The notes beneath the pieces were generated by a model, which was not told the DNA's origin, did not search any database, and saw nothing but the letters and a program-made list of their open reading frames with translations. DNA of 64,000 nt from positions 620,001 through 684,000 of the forward strand of contig NC_014313.1 of assembly GCF_000143145.1 (NCBI RefSeq). Reading direction: 5' to 3'. The position numbers were made by a program, and so were the translations under genes. How positions within the stretch are numbered: position 1 is the stretch's first letter; the number at the start of each line of letters is the position of its first letter. This document shows positions 53,085 through 61,931 of this stretch, in pieces. Origin of the DNA: Hyphomicrobium denitrificans ATCC 51888 (GTDB taxonomy: Bacteria; Pseudomonadota; Alphaproteobacteria; Rhizobiales; Hyphomicrobiaceae).

Positions 53085-53138
53085 GAATTGTCTGGCGCTT
53101 GGCCTTGGATGAAGGCGGCGCAGGGCTGGAGATGACGA

Positions 53139-54620
53139 ATGAGCTCTCAGAAAGTCGCAGTGAAATCCAAGCCGAACAACCTGATCGCGGGCGCAACTGG
53201 CGATTGGGAAGTCATCATCGGCATGGAAGTTCATGCTCAGGTCGCGTCGAATGCGAAGCTGTTTTCGGGAGCTTCGACGGCGTTCGGCGCAGAGCCCAAC
53301 AGCCATGTGTCGCTCGTCGACGCGGCAATGCCGGGCATGCTGCCAGTCATCAACAAGGAATGCGTGGCGCAGGCGATCCGCACGGGCCTCGGTATCAAGG
53401 CTGAGATCAATCTGAAAAGCGTGTTCGATCGCAAGAACTACTTCTATCCCGATCTGCCGCAGGGCTATCAGATCTCGCAGTACAAGCAGCCTGTCGTCGG
53501 CGAAGGCGAGGTCGAGATCGACGCCGACGGCGAGACGCTGAAGATCGGTATCGAGCGGCTGCATCTCGAGCAGGATGCGGGCAAGTCGCTGCACGATCAG
53601 CATCCGGATTATTCCTACGTCGATCTCAACCGCTCCGGCGTGGCGCTGATGGAAATCGTGTCGAAGCCGGATTTGCGATCGTCGAAGCAGGCGCAGGCGT
53701 ACGTCACGAAGCTGCGCACCATCCTGCGCTACCTCGGGACGTGCGACGGTGACATGGAGAAGGGCAACCTGCGCGCCGACGTCAACGTGTCAGTCCGCAA
53801 GCCCGGCGACGAGCTCGGTACGCGCTGCGAGATCAAGAACGTCAACTCCATTCGCTTCATCGGTCAGGCGATCGAAGTGGAAGCTCGGCGCCAGATCGAC
53901 ATCATCGAGGATGGTGGCAAGATCGATCAGGAGACGCGCCTGTTCGACTCGGTCAAAGGCGAGACGCGTTCGATGCGCTCGAAGGAAGAGGCGCACGACT
54001 ACCGCTACTTCCCCGATCCCGACTTGCTGCCGCTGGAGCTGACGCAAGACTACGTGGACGATCTCAAGTCGAAGCTGCCCGAGCTTCCGGACGAAAAGCG
54101 CGCGCGCTTCATCAAGTCGTTCGGCCTTTCGGCTTACGACGCGGACGTGCTCGTCGCCGAGCGCTCGTCGGCCGACTACTTCGAGAGCGTTGCGAATGGC
54201 CGCGACGGCAAGCTCGCCGCGAACTGGGTCATCAACGAGCTGTTCGGCCGCCTGAACAAAGAGGGCAAGGACATCGAGACGTGTCCGGTGTCGGCGCAGC
54301 AACTCGGAGCGATCGTCGATCTCATCGCGTCGAATGCGATTTCAGGAAAGATCGCGAAGGATCTTTTCGAAATCGTCTGGACGGAAGGCGGAGACCCGGC
54401 CGAGATCGTCGAAAAGCGCGGCATGAAGCAGGTGACCGATACCGGCGCCATCGAAAAGGCGGTCGATGCGATCATCGCGTCAAATCCCGACAAGGTCGAG
54501 CAGGCGAAAGCCAAGCCGTCCATGCTCGGATGGTTCGTCGGTCAGGTCATGAAGGCGACAGGCGGAAAAGCCAATCCTGCTGCGGTCAATGACATCCTGA
54601 AGGCCAAGCTCGGCATTTGA
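53139..54620 (+). CDS. gatB: Asp/Glu-tRNA(Asn/Gln) amidotransferase subunit B
   Basis: The kinase/transamidase subunit of GatCAB. A 493-residue protein with [36 protein letters not shown] and [15 protein letters not shown] near the start, [13 protein letters not shown] in the middle and a C-terminal YqeY-like tail ([15 protein letters not shown]). Together with GatA and GatC it makes Gln-tRNA(Gln), so the organism probably lacks a GlnRS. It is the last gene of the operon. Confidence 0.97.
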   Translation: MSSQKVAVKSKPNNLIAGATGDWEVIIGMEVHAQVASNAKLFSGASTAFGAEPNSHVSLVDAAMPGMLPVINKECVAQAIRTGLGIKAEINLKSVFDRKNYFYPDLPQGYQISQYKQPVVGEGEVEIDADGETLKIGIERLHLEQDAGKSLHDQHPDYSYVDLNRSGVALMEIVSKPDLRSSKQAQAYVTKLRTILRYLGTCDGDMEKGNLRADVNVSVRKPGDELGTRCEIKNVNSIRFIGQAIEVEARRQIDIIEDGGKIDQETRLFDSVKGETRSMRSKEEAHDYRYFPDPDLLPLELTQDYVDDLKSKLPELPDEKRARFIKSFGLSAYDADVLVAERSSADYFESVANGRDGKLAANWVINELFGRLNKEGKDIETCPVSAQQLGAIVDLIASNAISGKIAKDLFEIVWTEGGDPAEIVEKRGMKQVTDTGAIEKAVDAIIASNPDKVEQAKAKPSMLGWFVGQVMKATGGKANPAAVNDILKAKLGI

Positions 54621-54643
54621 AGCGCGGCGCGTCGGCGATGACG

Positions 54644-54781
54644 TCAGGCGGGCAATCCGGCCGTCTGACGCTGTCGGCGTTCACGAAGTCCGACGCGGAC
54701 GACGTGAAGAATTCCGATGGCTGCGAGAAGGATGAATCCGCCTGGTGCGATTGCAGCTAGGGCATAAAAGATCTTTGCCAT
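54644..54781 (-). CDS. 45-residue membrane protein
   Basis: A very short protein with one transmembrane helix (YALAAIAPGGFILLAAIGIL) followed by an Arg-rich tail (RVGLRERRQRQ), consistent with an inside C terminus. ATG 54781 has GAGAGG about nine bases upstream, and the longer frame to 54859 lacks a ribosome site. It converges on gatB. No family recognised; a small envelope protein is likely. Confidence 0.55.
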   Translation of the reverse strand: MAKIFYALAAIAPGGFILLAAIGILHVVRVGLRERRQRQTAGLPA

Positions 54782-54948
54782 TGTCGTTAGCCTCTCCTTT
54801 GGAGGCAGCTTTTGCTTGTGCGACAAAACATAGCAGCAAGTGATTGCGATCCCGCTCACGGGATTGCGTGAAATGCGAAATGAAAATTCGCGGAGCGGTA
54901 ATTTCGGTAAACGAAACGCTAACGGTGCGAAGCGCGCCTGCGCGGGCG

Positions 54949-56346
54949 TCAGAGCGGCTTGACGATCAGCGGCATGCCGCCCTTAGGCCTGAGCGTTACG
55001 CGGCTCACGGGCTCCGGAGCATGGCGTCCGTCCCATTCGAACCGTGCGCCTTGCAATAGCGTCGCGAGGATTGCGGTCGCCTCGATCAGCGCGAACGACG
55101 ATCCGATGCAGATGCGAGGGCCGAAGCCGAACGGCATGAACTGCGTGCGCGGATATTTGGCTTCGTTCTCGGGGAGAAACCTGTCCGGATCGAAGCGGCC
55201 GGGATCGTCCCATAAGCGCTGGTGGCGATGCAGGACGAAAATCGGAATGACGATCAACGATCCTCTCGGCACGTGCGTGCCTGCGAGGTCGAGATCCTGG
55301 TTCGCGAGCCGCGTCATGACCGGCGCCGGAGGGTAGAGGCGCAGCGACTCTTTCAGCACGCGTAACGTCAACGGCAAGCGCTCGATGGTTCCGGGGCTGA
55401 CGCGTTGCGAAGTGCGCAAGGCGTGCCGCACCTCATCCCGCAGGCGATCCTGCCATTGCGGCGCGCGTGCGAGCAGATAGAGCGTCCAGGTCAAAGCCTT
55501 GGCGGTCGTTTCGTGACCCGCAAACAGGAACGTCGCCAGATTGTCGACGATCGTGGCGTCGGACATCTGCTCGCCGGTCGCGGGATCGCGCGCGCTGATC
55601 AAGCGAGCGACGAGATCATTGCCTGATCCGGGCTGTGCGCGGCGCTGCGCGAGCAGGCGCTCGACGATCGTGCGCACCTCCTTTGCGGAGGTGCGCATGT
55701 TGGCTTTTCCAGGGTGCCACATCGTCGGAGGGAGACGCAAAATCGCGGCTGCGACTTCCCACGAAATGCGATCCAGATACGTTCGTGCCGCGTGTTTAAC
55801 CGCGCTCGCTTCGGTTTCGTCGATGCCTGCCAGAACCGTGCGTGCGATGACCGAGAACGTCGTTTCCGTCATCGCGTCTTCGACATCGGTCGTGAACGCG
55901 TGCCCGCGCTGCTTCCAGGTGTCGAGGAGCTGCTCGGTCGCTTCCACCATCGCCGGCACGTAGGCCAGGATCTCGGCGTAGCGAAACATCGGGCTCGCGA
56001 TTTTTCGCTGCCAGCGCCAGCTTTCACCTTCCGCGGTCAGGATGCCGTTGCCGAGCATGGGCGTCAGCACGCGGCGGTCGAGCGGCGTCTTCGGAAAGTG
56101 CTCAACGTCTTTGAGGAGGATGCGCTCGATCAGCGCCGGATCGGTGACCCAGGTGACCAACGGGCGCTTCGAGCCGTAGGTGACGACGGGCTCGGTGTAG
56201 ACAGCGCGCGGGAGTGCCTGAAGGGGATTGCGAATGAAGCGAGCAATAAATCGCGGCAACGGCAGCGCTCGCTCGGGCGGCTGAACCGTCGGTGGGTAGA
56301 GCTTTTCGGGAGGCGGTATCGTGTTCACGTCGCGAACGCCAACCAA
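54949..56346 (-). CDS. cytochrome P450
   Basis: A 465-residue (from TTG 56346) P450 monooxygenase. Heme loop FGFGPRICIGSSFALIEA contains the thiolate cysteine; the I-helix oxygen motif is FAGHETTAKAL and the K-helix ESLRLYPP (ExxR). There is no N-terminal membrane anchor, so it is a soluble class I enzyme needing ferredoxin partners that are not adjacent. The start may be GTG 56328, since TTG 56346 has no good ribosome site. Substrate cannot be predicted. Stand-alone gene. Confidence 0.93.
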   Translation of the reverse strand: MVGVRDVNTIPPPEKLYPPTVQPPERALPLPRFIARFIRNPLQALPRAVYTEPVVTYGSKRPLVTWVTDPALIERILLKDVEHFPKTPLDRRVLTPMLGNGILTAEGESWRWQRKIASPMFRYAEILAYVPAMVEATEQLLDTWKQRGHAFTTDVEDAMTETTFSVIARTVLAGIDETEASAVKHAARTYLDRISWEVAAAILRLPPTMWHPGKANMRTSAKEVRTIVERLLAQRRAQPGSGNDLVARLISARDPATGEQMSDATIVDNLATFLFAGHETTAKALTWTLYLLARAPQWQDRLRDEVRHALRTSQRVSPGTIERLPLTLRVLKESLRLYPPAPVMTRLANQDLDLAGTHVPRGSLIVIPIFVLHRHQRLWDDPGRFDPDRFLPENEAKYPRTQFMPFGFGPRICIGSSFALIEATAILATLLQGARFEWDGRHAPEPVSRVTLRPKGGMPLIVKPL

Positions 56347-56427
56347 CCATGCCGATCCGGCCGGGGCGACTGGTCAGGCGCAGCCGGTGAATAGCTGAGC
56401 CTGATCCAGGTCTTCTGTGTCAGTCGC

Positions 56428-56589
56428 TCAGGCCGATGCCTTGGCGGCGCGGGCCTTGCCGGCCAGCTTCTTCAGACGAGTCCGGACGCCTGCGGTATTG
56501 CCTTGAATGCGCGATTGTGCCGGACGCGGAATGGTGCGGCTGGCCTTCTTCTTCTGCTTCTGAATGTTCTTGAGAGATGTCTTGGACAT
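56428..56589 (-). CDS. small basic protein, 53 residues
   Basis: A very basic, alanine-rich 53-residue frame: begins MSKTSLKNIQKQKKKASRTI, contains GVRTRLKKLAGKARAAK and ends ASA. ATG 56589 has GAGG seven bases upstream (GAGGCCTTTCC). It has the look of a nucleic-acid-binding or ribosome-associated protein, but I do not recognise a family. No membrane segment, no cysteine. It lies between the P450 and the DedA gene on the same strand. Confidence 0.5.
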   Translation of the reverse strand: MSKTSLKNIQKQKKKASRTIPRPAQSRIQGNTAGVRTRLKKLAGKARAAKASA

Positions 56590-56700
56590 GGAAAGGCCTC
56601 GGCCATAGCGGGTTGCGAAAGCGCCGGTGCGACGCCAAATCGAACCGCTCCTCTAAGGGATTGGCCTTGCCGACGCAAGCTTCCGCAGCGTCCTACCGCC

Positions 56701-57231
56701 TCACTTCAGCAAATAGCTCATCCCGAAGTAGGTCGGCGCAATGATGCCTGCGGCCCAAATGAACGCCGATGTCACATTGGCGAGTTGAAACTGCCACTGC
56801 GGCACTGCGTACATGCCGGCAATGACGGGGATTACGGCGCGGACGGGTCCAAAGAAGTGCCCGAAGAAGACGCCGATCGCTCCCCATTTCTGGAAAAACT
56901 CCTGGCCGCGTTCGACCATCGCCGGGTTCCGGCTAAACGGCCAAATCTCGCGAATGCCGTCTTTGTAATAGAGCCCGATCCAATACGATACGGCATAGCC
57001 AAGCGAGCCGCCGACGGCCGCCCAGATGATCGCCGGACCCATGATGCTCATCTCGACGCCGCTCTTGGCGAGAAGCGCCGATATGCCGATCAGGATTGCG
57101 GTTCCCGGCCAAAGGATCGAGAGAAAGCAAAAGCTTTCGAGAAAGGCGACGAGGAACGCAACCGGTCCCGCCCAGCCTTCGTTGGCCCGGACGAACGCAA
57201 CGATGGCATCGACGAAGTCCTGAACGTTCAT
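56701..57231 (-). CDS. DedA family membrane protein
   Basis: A 176-residue DedA/SNARE-associated-type membrane protein: FLESFCFLSILWPGTAILIG, GGSLGYAVSYWIGLYYKDGI, GQEFFQKWGAIGVFFGHFFGPVRAV and IAGMYAVPQWQFQLANV. The conserved FGPVRAVIP stretch is the reported transport region (E/D...R). DedA proteins flip lipid carriers or phosphatidylethanolamine. It is slightly shorter than the usual about 200 residues but contains the full domain. Confidence 0.92.
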   Translation of the reverse strand: MNVQDFVDAIVAFVRANEGWAGPVAFLVAFLESFCFLSILWPGTAILIGISALLAKSGVEMSIMGPAIIWAAVGGSLGYAVSYWIGLYYKDGIREIWPFSRNPAMVERGQEFFQKWGAIGVFFGHFFGPVRAVIPVIAGMYAVPQWQFQLANVTSAFIWAAGIIAPTYFGMSYLLK

Positions 57232-57349
57232 GAATGTGCTTTCGCGTTGAGGCGGGCGAGGTGTGAACGTCCGCGATGACTGGGGGCAGTGTCGAGCGCT
57301 GTCCCGGCGACATAAGGAAACGGAAGCGTATCTTCAAGGATCGACGGTT

Positions 57350-57805
57350 TTATCGGCAGCGACGCGCCATTTCGTTGGCAAGCTCGCGCGATACCTCGCG
57401 GGCGAGCATTGCGCCGCGTGCCACCTGCGCTGTCGTGAGCCCGACGTAGGAGCCGCCGCTGAGCGAGGCTGGACCGCGGTCGGCTTCCTCCTTGGCGTGG
57501 GCAAGCTGTTCACACGACAAGTCCTTTCGCATCTTGCTGTAAGCCATCAGGCGGACGCCGGAGGCATATTCGTGCGGGCCGGCGGGCTGTTTCATCCAGG
57601 CGCGGGATTTGTCGGCCATATAGGAGTCGAACACCATCTTGCGCTGGCTGATGCAGACATTGCTGTCGTCGACGCACTTCAGGCCACGCTGCTGCGCGAA
57701 CGCCGGGTCCGGAGCGCCGGCGCATCCCGCGAGTTCGAAGCACGTCGCGAGCGCTGCGATCAATCGAAGTCCTCTGAAGTCGGACGTAAATCCCAAAATG
57801 GTCAA
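57350..57805 (-). CDS. putative lipoprotein, unknown function
   Basis: A 151-residue protein with a hydrophobic N terminus ending in a lipobox-like sequence (CFELAGC, C at about 28), so it is probably a lipoprotein of the envelope. The mature part has cysteines at KCVDDSNVCIS and SCEQLAH and a charged, helical C terminus ending MARRCR. I do not recognise a family. It stands alone between the DedA and quinone oxidoreductase genes. Confidence 0.65.
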   Translation of the reverse strand: MTILGFTSDFRGLRLIAALATCFELAGCAGAPDPAFAQQRGLKCVDDSNVCISQRKMVFDSYMADKSRAWMKQPAGPHEYASGVRLMAYSKMRKDLSCEQLAHAKEEADRGPASLSGGSYVGLTTAQVARGAMLAREVSRELANEMARRCR

Positions 57806-57962
57806 AGCGAATCCCGATTTATAGTTTTATGGGCCGTAGAAAGTGAGCATGGCAGACTCGTGGCGGAGGCGCCATGAAGCGGCGAATTGCCTGTTGGCGT
57901 GACGAAGGATTCGCCGTCAGGCTGTATGTGACCGAAAATCCTGGAAAAAAGGAGCCGTGATT

Positions 57963-58931
57963 ATGGCGTATGCGGTGCGAGTTCACGCCTATGGCGGGCC
58001 AGAGGTTTTGCAATACGAGCAGGTCGACGCCGGACAGCCGGGGCCGGGCGAGGTTCTGCTCAAGCAGCACGCCATCGGTGTCAACTTCATCGATATCTAT
58101 CAGCGTGATGGTCTCTACAAGCTTCCGAGCCTGCCGGCGATTCTCGGCTCGGAGGGCGCGGGAGAGGTGCTGGCGGTCGGGCCGGATGTCGTAGGCTTCA
58201 AGGTCGGCGACAGAGCGGCCTACGGAAGCGTTCCGGGAGCTTACGTCGACACGCGGCGGGTTCCGGCGGACAAGCTGATCAAACTTCCGGACGGCATCAC
58301 CTACGACACAGCCGCAGCCATGATGCTGCAGGGCATGACGGCGCGCTATCTATTGCGCGAGACGTTCAAGGTCGGTCCGGGGACGGTCATGCTGTTTCAC
58401 GCCGCGGCAGGCGGGGTCGGGCTGATCGCATGCCAATGGGCGCACGCGCTTGGCGCGACAATCATCGGCACGGTCAGCACGGATGAGAAGGCCGAGCTGG
58501 CGAAAGCCTACGGCTGCACGCACACGATCAATACCAAGCGCGAAGATTTCGTGGCGCGCGTCGCGGAACTGACGAACGGCGCTGGCTGCGACGTCGTCTA
58601 TGATTCCGTCGGCAAGGACACGTTTCCGAAATCGCTCGACTGCCTGAAGCCGATGGGACTGTGGGTCTCGTTCGGCAACTCTTCGGGTCCTGTCCCGCCG
58701 TTCGAGCTGACGGCGTTGAAGGGCTCGCTGTTCGCCACGCGTCCGTCGCTTTTCGCCTATACCGCGAAACGGCAGGATCTCGAGCAGAACGCTGCGGATC
58801 TGTTTGCGATGGTCCTGGCCGGAAAAATCAAGATCGCGGTCAACCATCGTTACGCGTTGAAGGCAGCTGACGAAGCTCATCGCGATTTAGCCGGACGCCG
58901 CACGACCGGCTCCATCATTCTTGTTCCATAA
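57963..58931 (+). CDS. NADPH:quinone oxidoreductase, zinc-independent MDR family
   Basis: A 322-residue medium-chain dehydrogenase/reductase of the QOR type: AIGVNFIDIYQRDGLYKLP, GSEGAGEVLAVGPDV, MLFHAAAGGVGLIACQWAHA (NADPH loop) and YDSVGKDTFPKSLDCL. No zinc-binding cysteines of the alcohol-dehydrogenase type are present. The product reduces quinones or conjugated carbonyls. ATG 57963 has GGAG eight bases upstream. The GST gene follows after eight bases, so the two may form a detoxification operon. Confidence 0.93.
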   Translation: MAYAVRVHAYGGPEVLQYEQVDAGQPGPGEVLLKQHAIGVNFIDIYQRDGLYKLPSLPAILGSEGAGEVLAVGPDVVGFKVGDRAAYGSVPGAYVDTRRVPADKLIKLPDGITYDTAAAMMLQGMTARYLLRETFKVGPGTVMLFHAAAGGVGLIACQWAHALGATIIGTVSTDEKAELAKAYGCTHTINTKREDFVARVAELTNGAGCDVVYDSVGKDTFPKSLDCLKPMGLWVSFGNSSGPVPPFELTALKGSLFATRPSLFAYTAKRQDLEQNAADLFAMVLAGKIKIAVNHRYALKAADEAHRDLAGRRTTGSIILVP

Positions 58932-58939
58932 GGTCAGAC

Positions 58940-59593
58940 ATGCAGGACGACGGACTCGACGAGCCGATCAAGCTCTATTTTTGGACGACTCCAAACGGAT
59001 ACAAAATCGCGATCATGCTCGAAGAGCTTGGTACGCCTTATCGTACGCAATTCATCGACATCACGAAGGGCGAACAATTCGCGCCGGAGTTTCTTGCGGT
59101 TTCACCGAATAACCGCATCCCGGCGATCGTTGATCCCGATGGCCCCGATGGACAGCCGCTTTCGATTTTTGAATCGGGCGCGATTCTGCAATACCTCGGG
59201 CGCAAGTTCGGCGCGTTCTATCCGTCGAATGAACGTACGAAGGCGGAGATCGATCAGTGGCTGTTCTGGCAGGTCGGTGGCCTCGGTCCGATGGCCGGGC
59301 AGTACAAGCACTTCAAGAATGTGGCGCCTGACAAGATACCCTACGCCATCGATCGCTATGGGAAAGAAGTCGAGCGGCTGTTCGGCGTCCTCGAAAAGCG
59401 CTTGCAGGGGCGCGAGTACATCGCGGGCACCTACTCCATCGCGGATATCGCGAATTTCACATGGACGCGCGTCTGGGCTGATATCGGCCAGGATGTTCGC
59501 AAGTTTCCGAATATCGAAGCCTGGCTCGCACGCATTGCGGAACGTCCCGCGGTCGTGCGTGGTCTGGCGCTCAAGAAGCCCGAAGCCGGTTGA
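58940..59593 (+). CDS. glutathione S-transferase, YfcG/YghU-like
   Basis: A 217-residue GST: thioredoxin-like domain with KLYFWTTPNGYKIAIMLEEL (catalytic Thr/Asn region instead of Tyr), SPNNRIPAIVDPDG and the GSH-binding ESGAILQYLG, followed by the all-helical domain. This matches nu-class disulfide-bond reductases such as YfcG. Eight bases after the quinone oxidoreductase gene and on the same strand. Confidence 0.93.
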   Translation: MQDDGLDEPIKLYFWTTPNGYKIAIMLEELGTPYRTQFIDITKGEQFAPEFLAVSPNNRIPAIVDPDGPDGQPLSIFESGAILQYLGRKFGAFYPSNERTKAEIDQWLFWQVGGLGPMAGQYKHFKNVAPDKIPYAIDRYGKEVERLFGVLEKRLQGREYIAGTYSIADIANFTWTRVWADIGQDVRKFPNIEAWLARIAERPAVVRGLALKKPEAG

Positions 59594-59626
59594 TCCGGCT
59601 CGGGCGTGATCGCGCGACGTCGTCGA

Positions 59627-59887
59627 TTATTTGCCGTTGAGGCGTTCCGGATCGACTGTGCGGCCGGTGATGCGCTGGAACGCCATCGCGCCGAGCACTT
59701 TGTTCGATTGCACGTACCGCGTTGCTTCAGACGGCGGCTCCGCCGCGACTGTCTGGGCGCTGGCTTCAGCCGGCGTCAGATCCATGAGACCGATATAGGA
59801 CGGCCGGGATGCACCATCTTGAGCGCAGCCCGCAAGCGCCAGGAAACTCGCAAGCGCGAGCGCACGGCAAACGAATGTCTGCTTCAT
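59627..59887 (-). CDS. small putative lipoprotein
   Basis: From ATG 59887, an 86-residue protein with a lipobox LALAGC near residue 20 and a short mature domain ending GRTVDPERLNGK. No cysteine other than the lipid one. Family unknown to me; similar proteins are annotated hypothetical in Rhizobiales. It converges on the GST gene. Confidence 0.6.
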   Translation of the reverse strand: MKQTFVCRALALASFLALAGCAQDGASRPSYIGLMDLTPAEASAQTVAAEPPSEATRYVQSNKVLGAMAFQRITGRTVDPERLNGK

Positions 59888-60239
59888 ATCCCTCGTCCGG
59901 AACATTCCGTCCCGGCCCTCCGAACCCCCTCGGCGAAGACGTTCTCCGTCAACGCGATCATGGTTAGCGAACCGAGGCTGAACCATCGCTGAATGTCGCG
60001 CTGCCCTGCGCGACCGACAGGCTGCCCCATAGCCTGATTCAAAACATGGTTAGCCAAAGATGACAACCGTCGTTAAGCAGTCGTAACGGTATGCCGCATT
60101 TCGGGCGAAATGTGCCGATTTCCGCCAAAGCTTGTCGGTGCGGAAACGAAGATTCTCCAGGTATTACAGAGATTTTTCGAAGCTTTTTACGAGATTTCAT
60201 CCATCCGCTGCAATTCTGATTGCGCGCCGCGAGGGCGAG
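59888..60239. promoter_or_regulatory. intergenic region with palindrome CATTTCG-GG-CGAAATG
   Basis: About 350 bases between the divergent small lipoprotein and Sel1-type genes. A perfect palindrome (7-bp arms, 60097-60112) lies 128 bases before the Sel1 gene. No gene is seen. Confidence 0.4.
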
Positions 60240-60587
60240 ATGCCGACTGATGGCTCGAAGCTTTCGCAACCCTTCACCAGCGTTGTGGCGCTCAATGGAG
60301 ACTTAAAAAAAATGTCGCGTATGGACATGTTATCGCGTGAGATCGGAGGATACGCAGCCCAAGGCGGCGGTCACCACGACGCGCTTTTCGAACTTGGCCT
60401 TAGCTGTTGCACGGGCCGCGATGGAACGCTCGATCTCGTCGAAGCTCACAAGTGGTTCAATATCGCTGCGATGCGCGGCAATGACGAGGCCAAGCGTTAT
60501 CGCCTCGAGCTTGCACGCGATATGAGCAAGGCGGAAATCATGCGGGCGCAGAAGCGCGCGCGCGAATGGCTGTCGACCGTCCACTGA
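60240..60587 (+). CDS. Sel1-like repeat protein
   Basis: From ATG 60240, a 115-residue cytosolic protein with at least one Sel1-type helical repeat (DALFELGLSCCTGRDGTLDL then EAHKWFNIAAMRGNDEAKRY). Sel1 repeats mediate protein interactions. No signal peptide, so an intracellular role. Longer start at 60132 lacks a good ribosome site. Family-wide function is unclear; alphaproteobacteria have many such proteins. Confidence 0.7.
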   Translation: MPTDGSKLSQPFTSVVALNGDLKKMSRMDMLSREIGGYAAQGGGHHDALFELGLSCCTGRDGTLDLVEAHKWFNIAAMRGNDEAKRYRLELARDMSKAEIMRAQKRAREWLSTVH

Positions 60588-60630
60588 GTGCTTGCACGCG
60601 TCAGCGATCGACAGCGGACGTTGGCGGCAT

Positions 60631-61230
60631 TCAGCAGTTCGAGAAAAACGACGAGAGACATTTCCACGATGTCTTGGCGGCAGACCCGACGGCGGACCCT
60701 GCCTTCTCGAGCGCCGTTCCAGCCGATTTGGCAGCGTCTCCGGCTGACTTCTGCGTCTCCGCAAGACTCGCGGAGACCTGGCTCTTCTCGACCATGTCCT
60801 TCACGGTTTTCGGTGGCGCGTCGTTCGCCGTTTGCGGCGGGGGCTGTTCGCCAACCTGCTCCTGACCGGCGACCGGTGTGACACCGTCAGCGGGAAGCGC
60901 GGGCGTGCCGGCGTTTTGCTCGAGCGGGGCTCCGAATGGTCCGTCAACACTCGCGGGAAGCGTGAATTCCTTGCGCTCTCCCTGGCAGGGGGACACGCTG
61001 GCGCGGTCAATGGCGCAACTTGCGTGGGGTCCGACTTTCGCCAGGGCCGTGATGCAATAGAGCTTCGTGACCGTATCGGCCGACGGCGAGCCGTTGACGA
61101 CGCAATCATAGCTTGCATCGGGGCCGGTGCATTTGACGCAAATGTCTGCCGCGCCTGCCGCGCCGGTCACCAGCATCAGCGAAACGACGCAAGTTTGTAA
61201 TTTCAATGCGGTCGACACGGCGCCTTCCAT
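60631..61230 (-). CDS. exported hypothetical protein
   Basis: From ATG 61230, a 199-residue protein with a signal peptide (LQTCVVSLMLVTGAAGAADI). The mature part contains a cysteine-rich segment (CVKCTGPDASYDC, YCITALAK, SCAIDRASVSPCQGERKEFT) followed by a Pro/Gln-rich linker and an Ala/Ser/Lys helical tail ending WKCLSSFFSNC. No known domain recognised. The last residues with two cysteines are unusual. It lies beside tRNA-Ser, in the transition to the island-like region. Confidence 0.65.
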   Translation of the reverse strand: MEGAVSTALKLQTCVVSLMLVTGAAGAADICVKCTGPDASYDCVVNGSPSADTVTKLYCITALAKVGPHASCAIDRASVSPCQGERKEFTLPASVDGPFGAPLEQNAGTPALPADGVTPVAGQEQVGEQPPPQTANDAPPKTVKDMVEKSQVSASLAETQKSAGDAAKSAGTALEKAGSAVGSAAKTSWKCLSSFFSNC

Positions 61231-61385
61231 CCGGCTGAGAGCGACACTGATTTCAGCACAGTAGGACGACTTTACGGCGACGAACAGGACAACTCTTACG
61301 TTTCGGGGAAAGGTCAGGGAAACGAAGGAGGGTTGCTTGCATTGCAGCGGGCGCGCCTCTATAGGGTTGCGACCCACTGGTTTGG

Positions 61386-61478
61386 GGAGACGTGGCCGAG
61401 TGGCTGAAGGCAACGGTTTGCTAAATCGTCATACGCTTTAAAGGCGTATCGAGGGTTCGAATCCCTCCGTCTCCGCCA
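61386..61478 (+). tRNA. tRNA-Ser (anticodon GCU)
   Basis: Acceptor 5' arm GGAGACG (61386-61392) pairs with CGTCTCC (61468-61474); discriminator G and encoded CCA follow. The anticodon loop is TTGCTAA, giving GCU, which reads AGC/AGU. A long variable arm (ATACGC/GCGTAT) and T-arm GGGTTCGAATCCC are present, as expected for type II tRNA-Ser. Confidence 0.97.
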
Positions 61479-61522
61479 TATGTTGTTGATTTTATTGTGT
61501 TTTCGGACGTTTTTGTAGGCCA

Positions 61523-61543
61523 GTCATACGTCTGGTCATACGT
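61523..61543 (+). repeat. tandem GTCATACGT repeat beside tRNA-Ser
   Basis: Two direct copies of GTCATACGT (61523-61531 and 61535-61543) in a 12-bp period. The 8-mer GTCATACG also occurs inside the tRNA variable arm (61428-61435). Possible integrase arm or excisionase sites at an attachment site. Confidence 0.5.
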
Positions 61544-61646
61544 GGAGGCTTTGAAGTCCTTAGCCGTCCGCACGCGTCCGGCCTCGTCTAACTATCCACG
61601 GCTTTCGCCCGTCTGACCTGCATCGCGATACAGTTCTCGCAACGCT

Positions 61647-61781
61647 TCACGCATCGGATGACTCGACATCGCGCATGATCGATTCCGATATCGCGCGCAC
61701 TTGCGACGCGTGCCAATTGTTTTCGATCGCGCGAGCCAGGCGGCGCACCTTCCATGCGAGCGCATCCGGCGTATCGGTCAT
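61647..61781 (-). CDS. 44-residue hypothetical protein in island region
   Basis: Short charged protein beginning MTDTPDALAWKVRRLARAIE with a GGAGACAATC ribosome site before ATG 61781. It has no recognisable domain. An operator-like cluster lies 86-127 bases upstream. It is the last member of the minus-strand gene group. Confidence 0.5.
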   Translation of the reverse strand: MTDTPDALAWKVRRLARAIENNWHASQVRAISESIMRDVESSDA

Positions 61782-61866
61782 GATTGTCTCCGGTTCGATA
61801 TGACGGGCGCACCATGCCATGCGTGTCGCCGCCCGGCTCGAAATCATGGGTCTTTGGCTAACAAAC

Positions 61867-61908
61867 TCCGTATACGGATATATCCGTTGACGTGACGGAT
61901 TTGTCCGT
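61867..61908 (-). promoter_or_regulatory. repeated ACGGA/TCCGT operator cluster
   Basis: Five half-sites: TCCGT 61867-61871, ACGGA 61874-61878, TCCGT 61883-61887, ACGGA 61895-61899, TCCGT 61904-61908. Two full palindromes ACGGA-N4-TCCGT (61874-61887 and 61895-61908) are exactly 21 bp apart, two helical turns, so a dimeric regulator could bind side by side. It lies upstream of the 44-residue gene. Confidence 0.65.
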
Positions 61909-61931
61909 CGCGCATGAGGAAAAAAGTTTGG

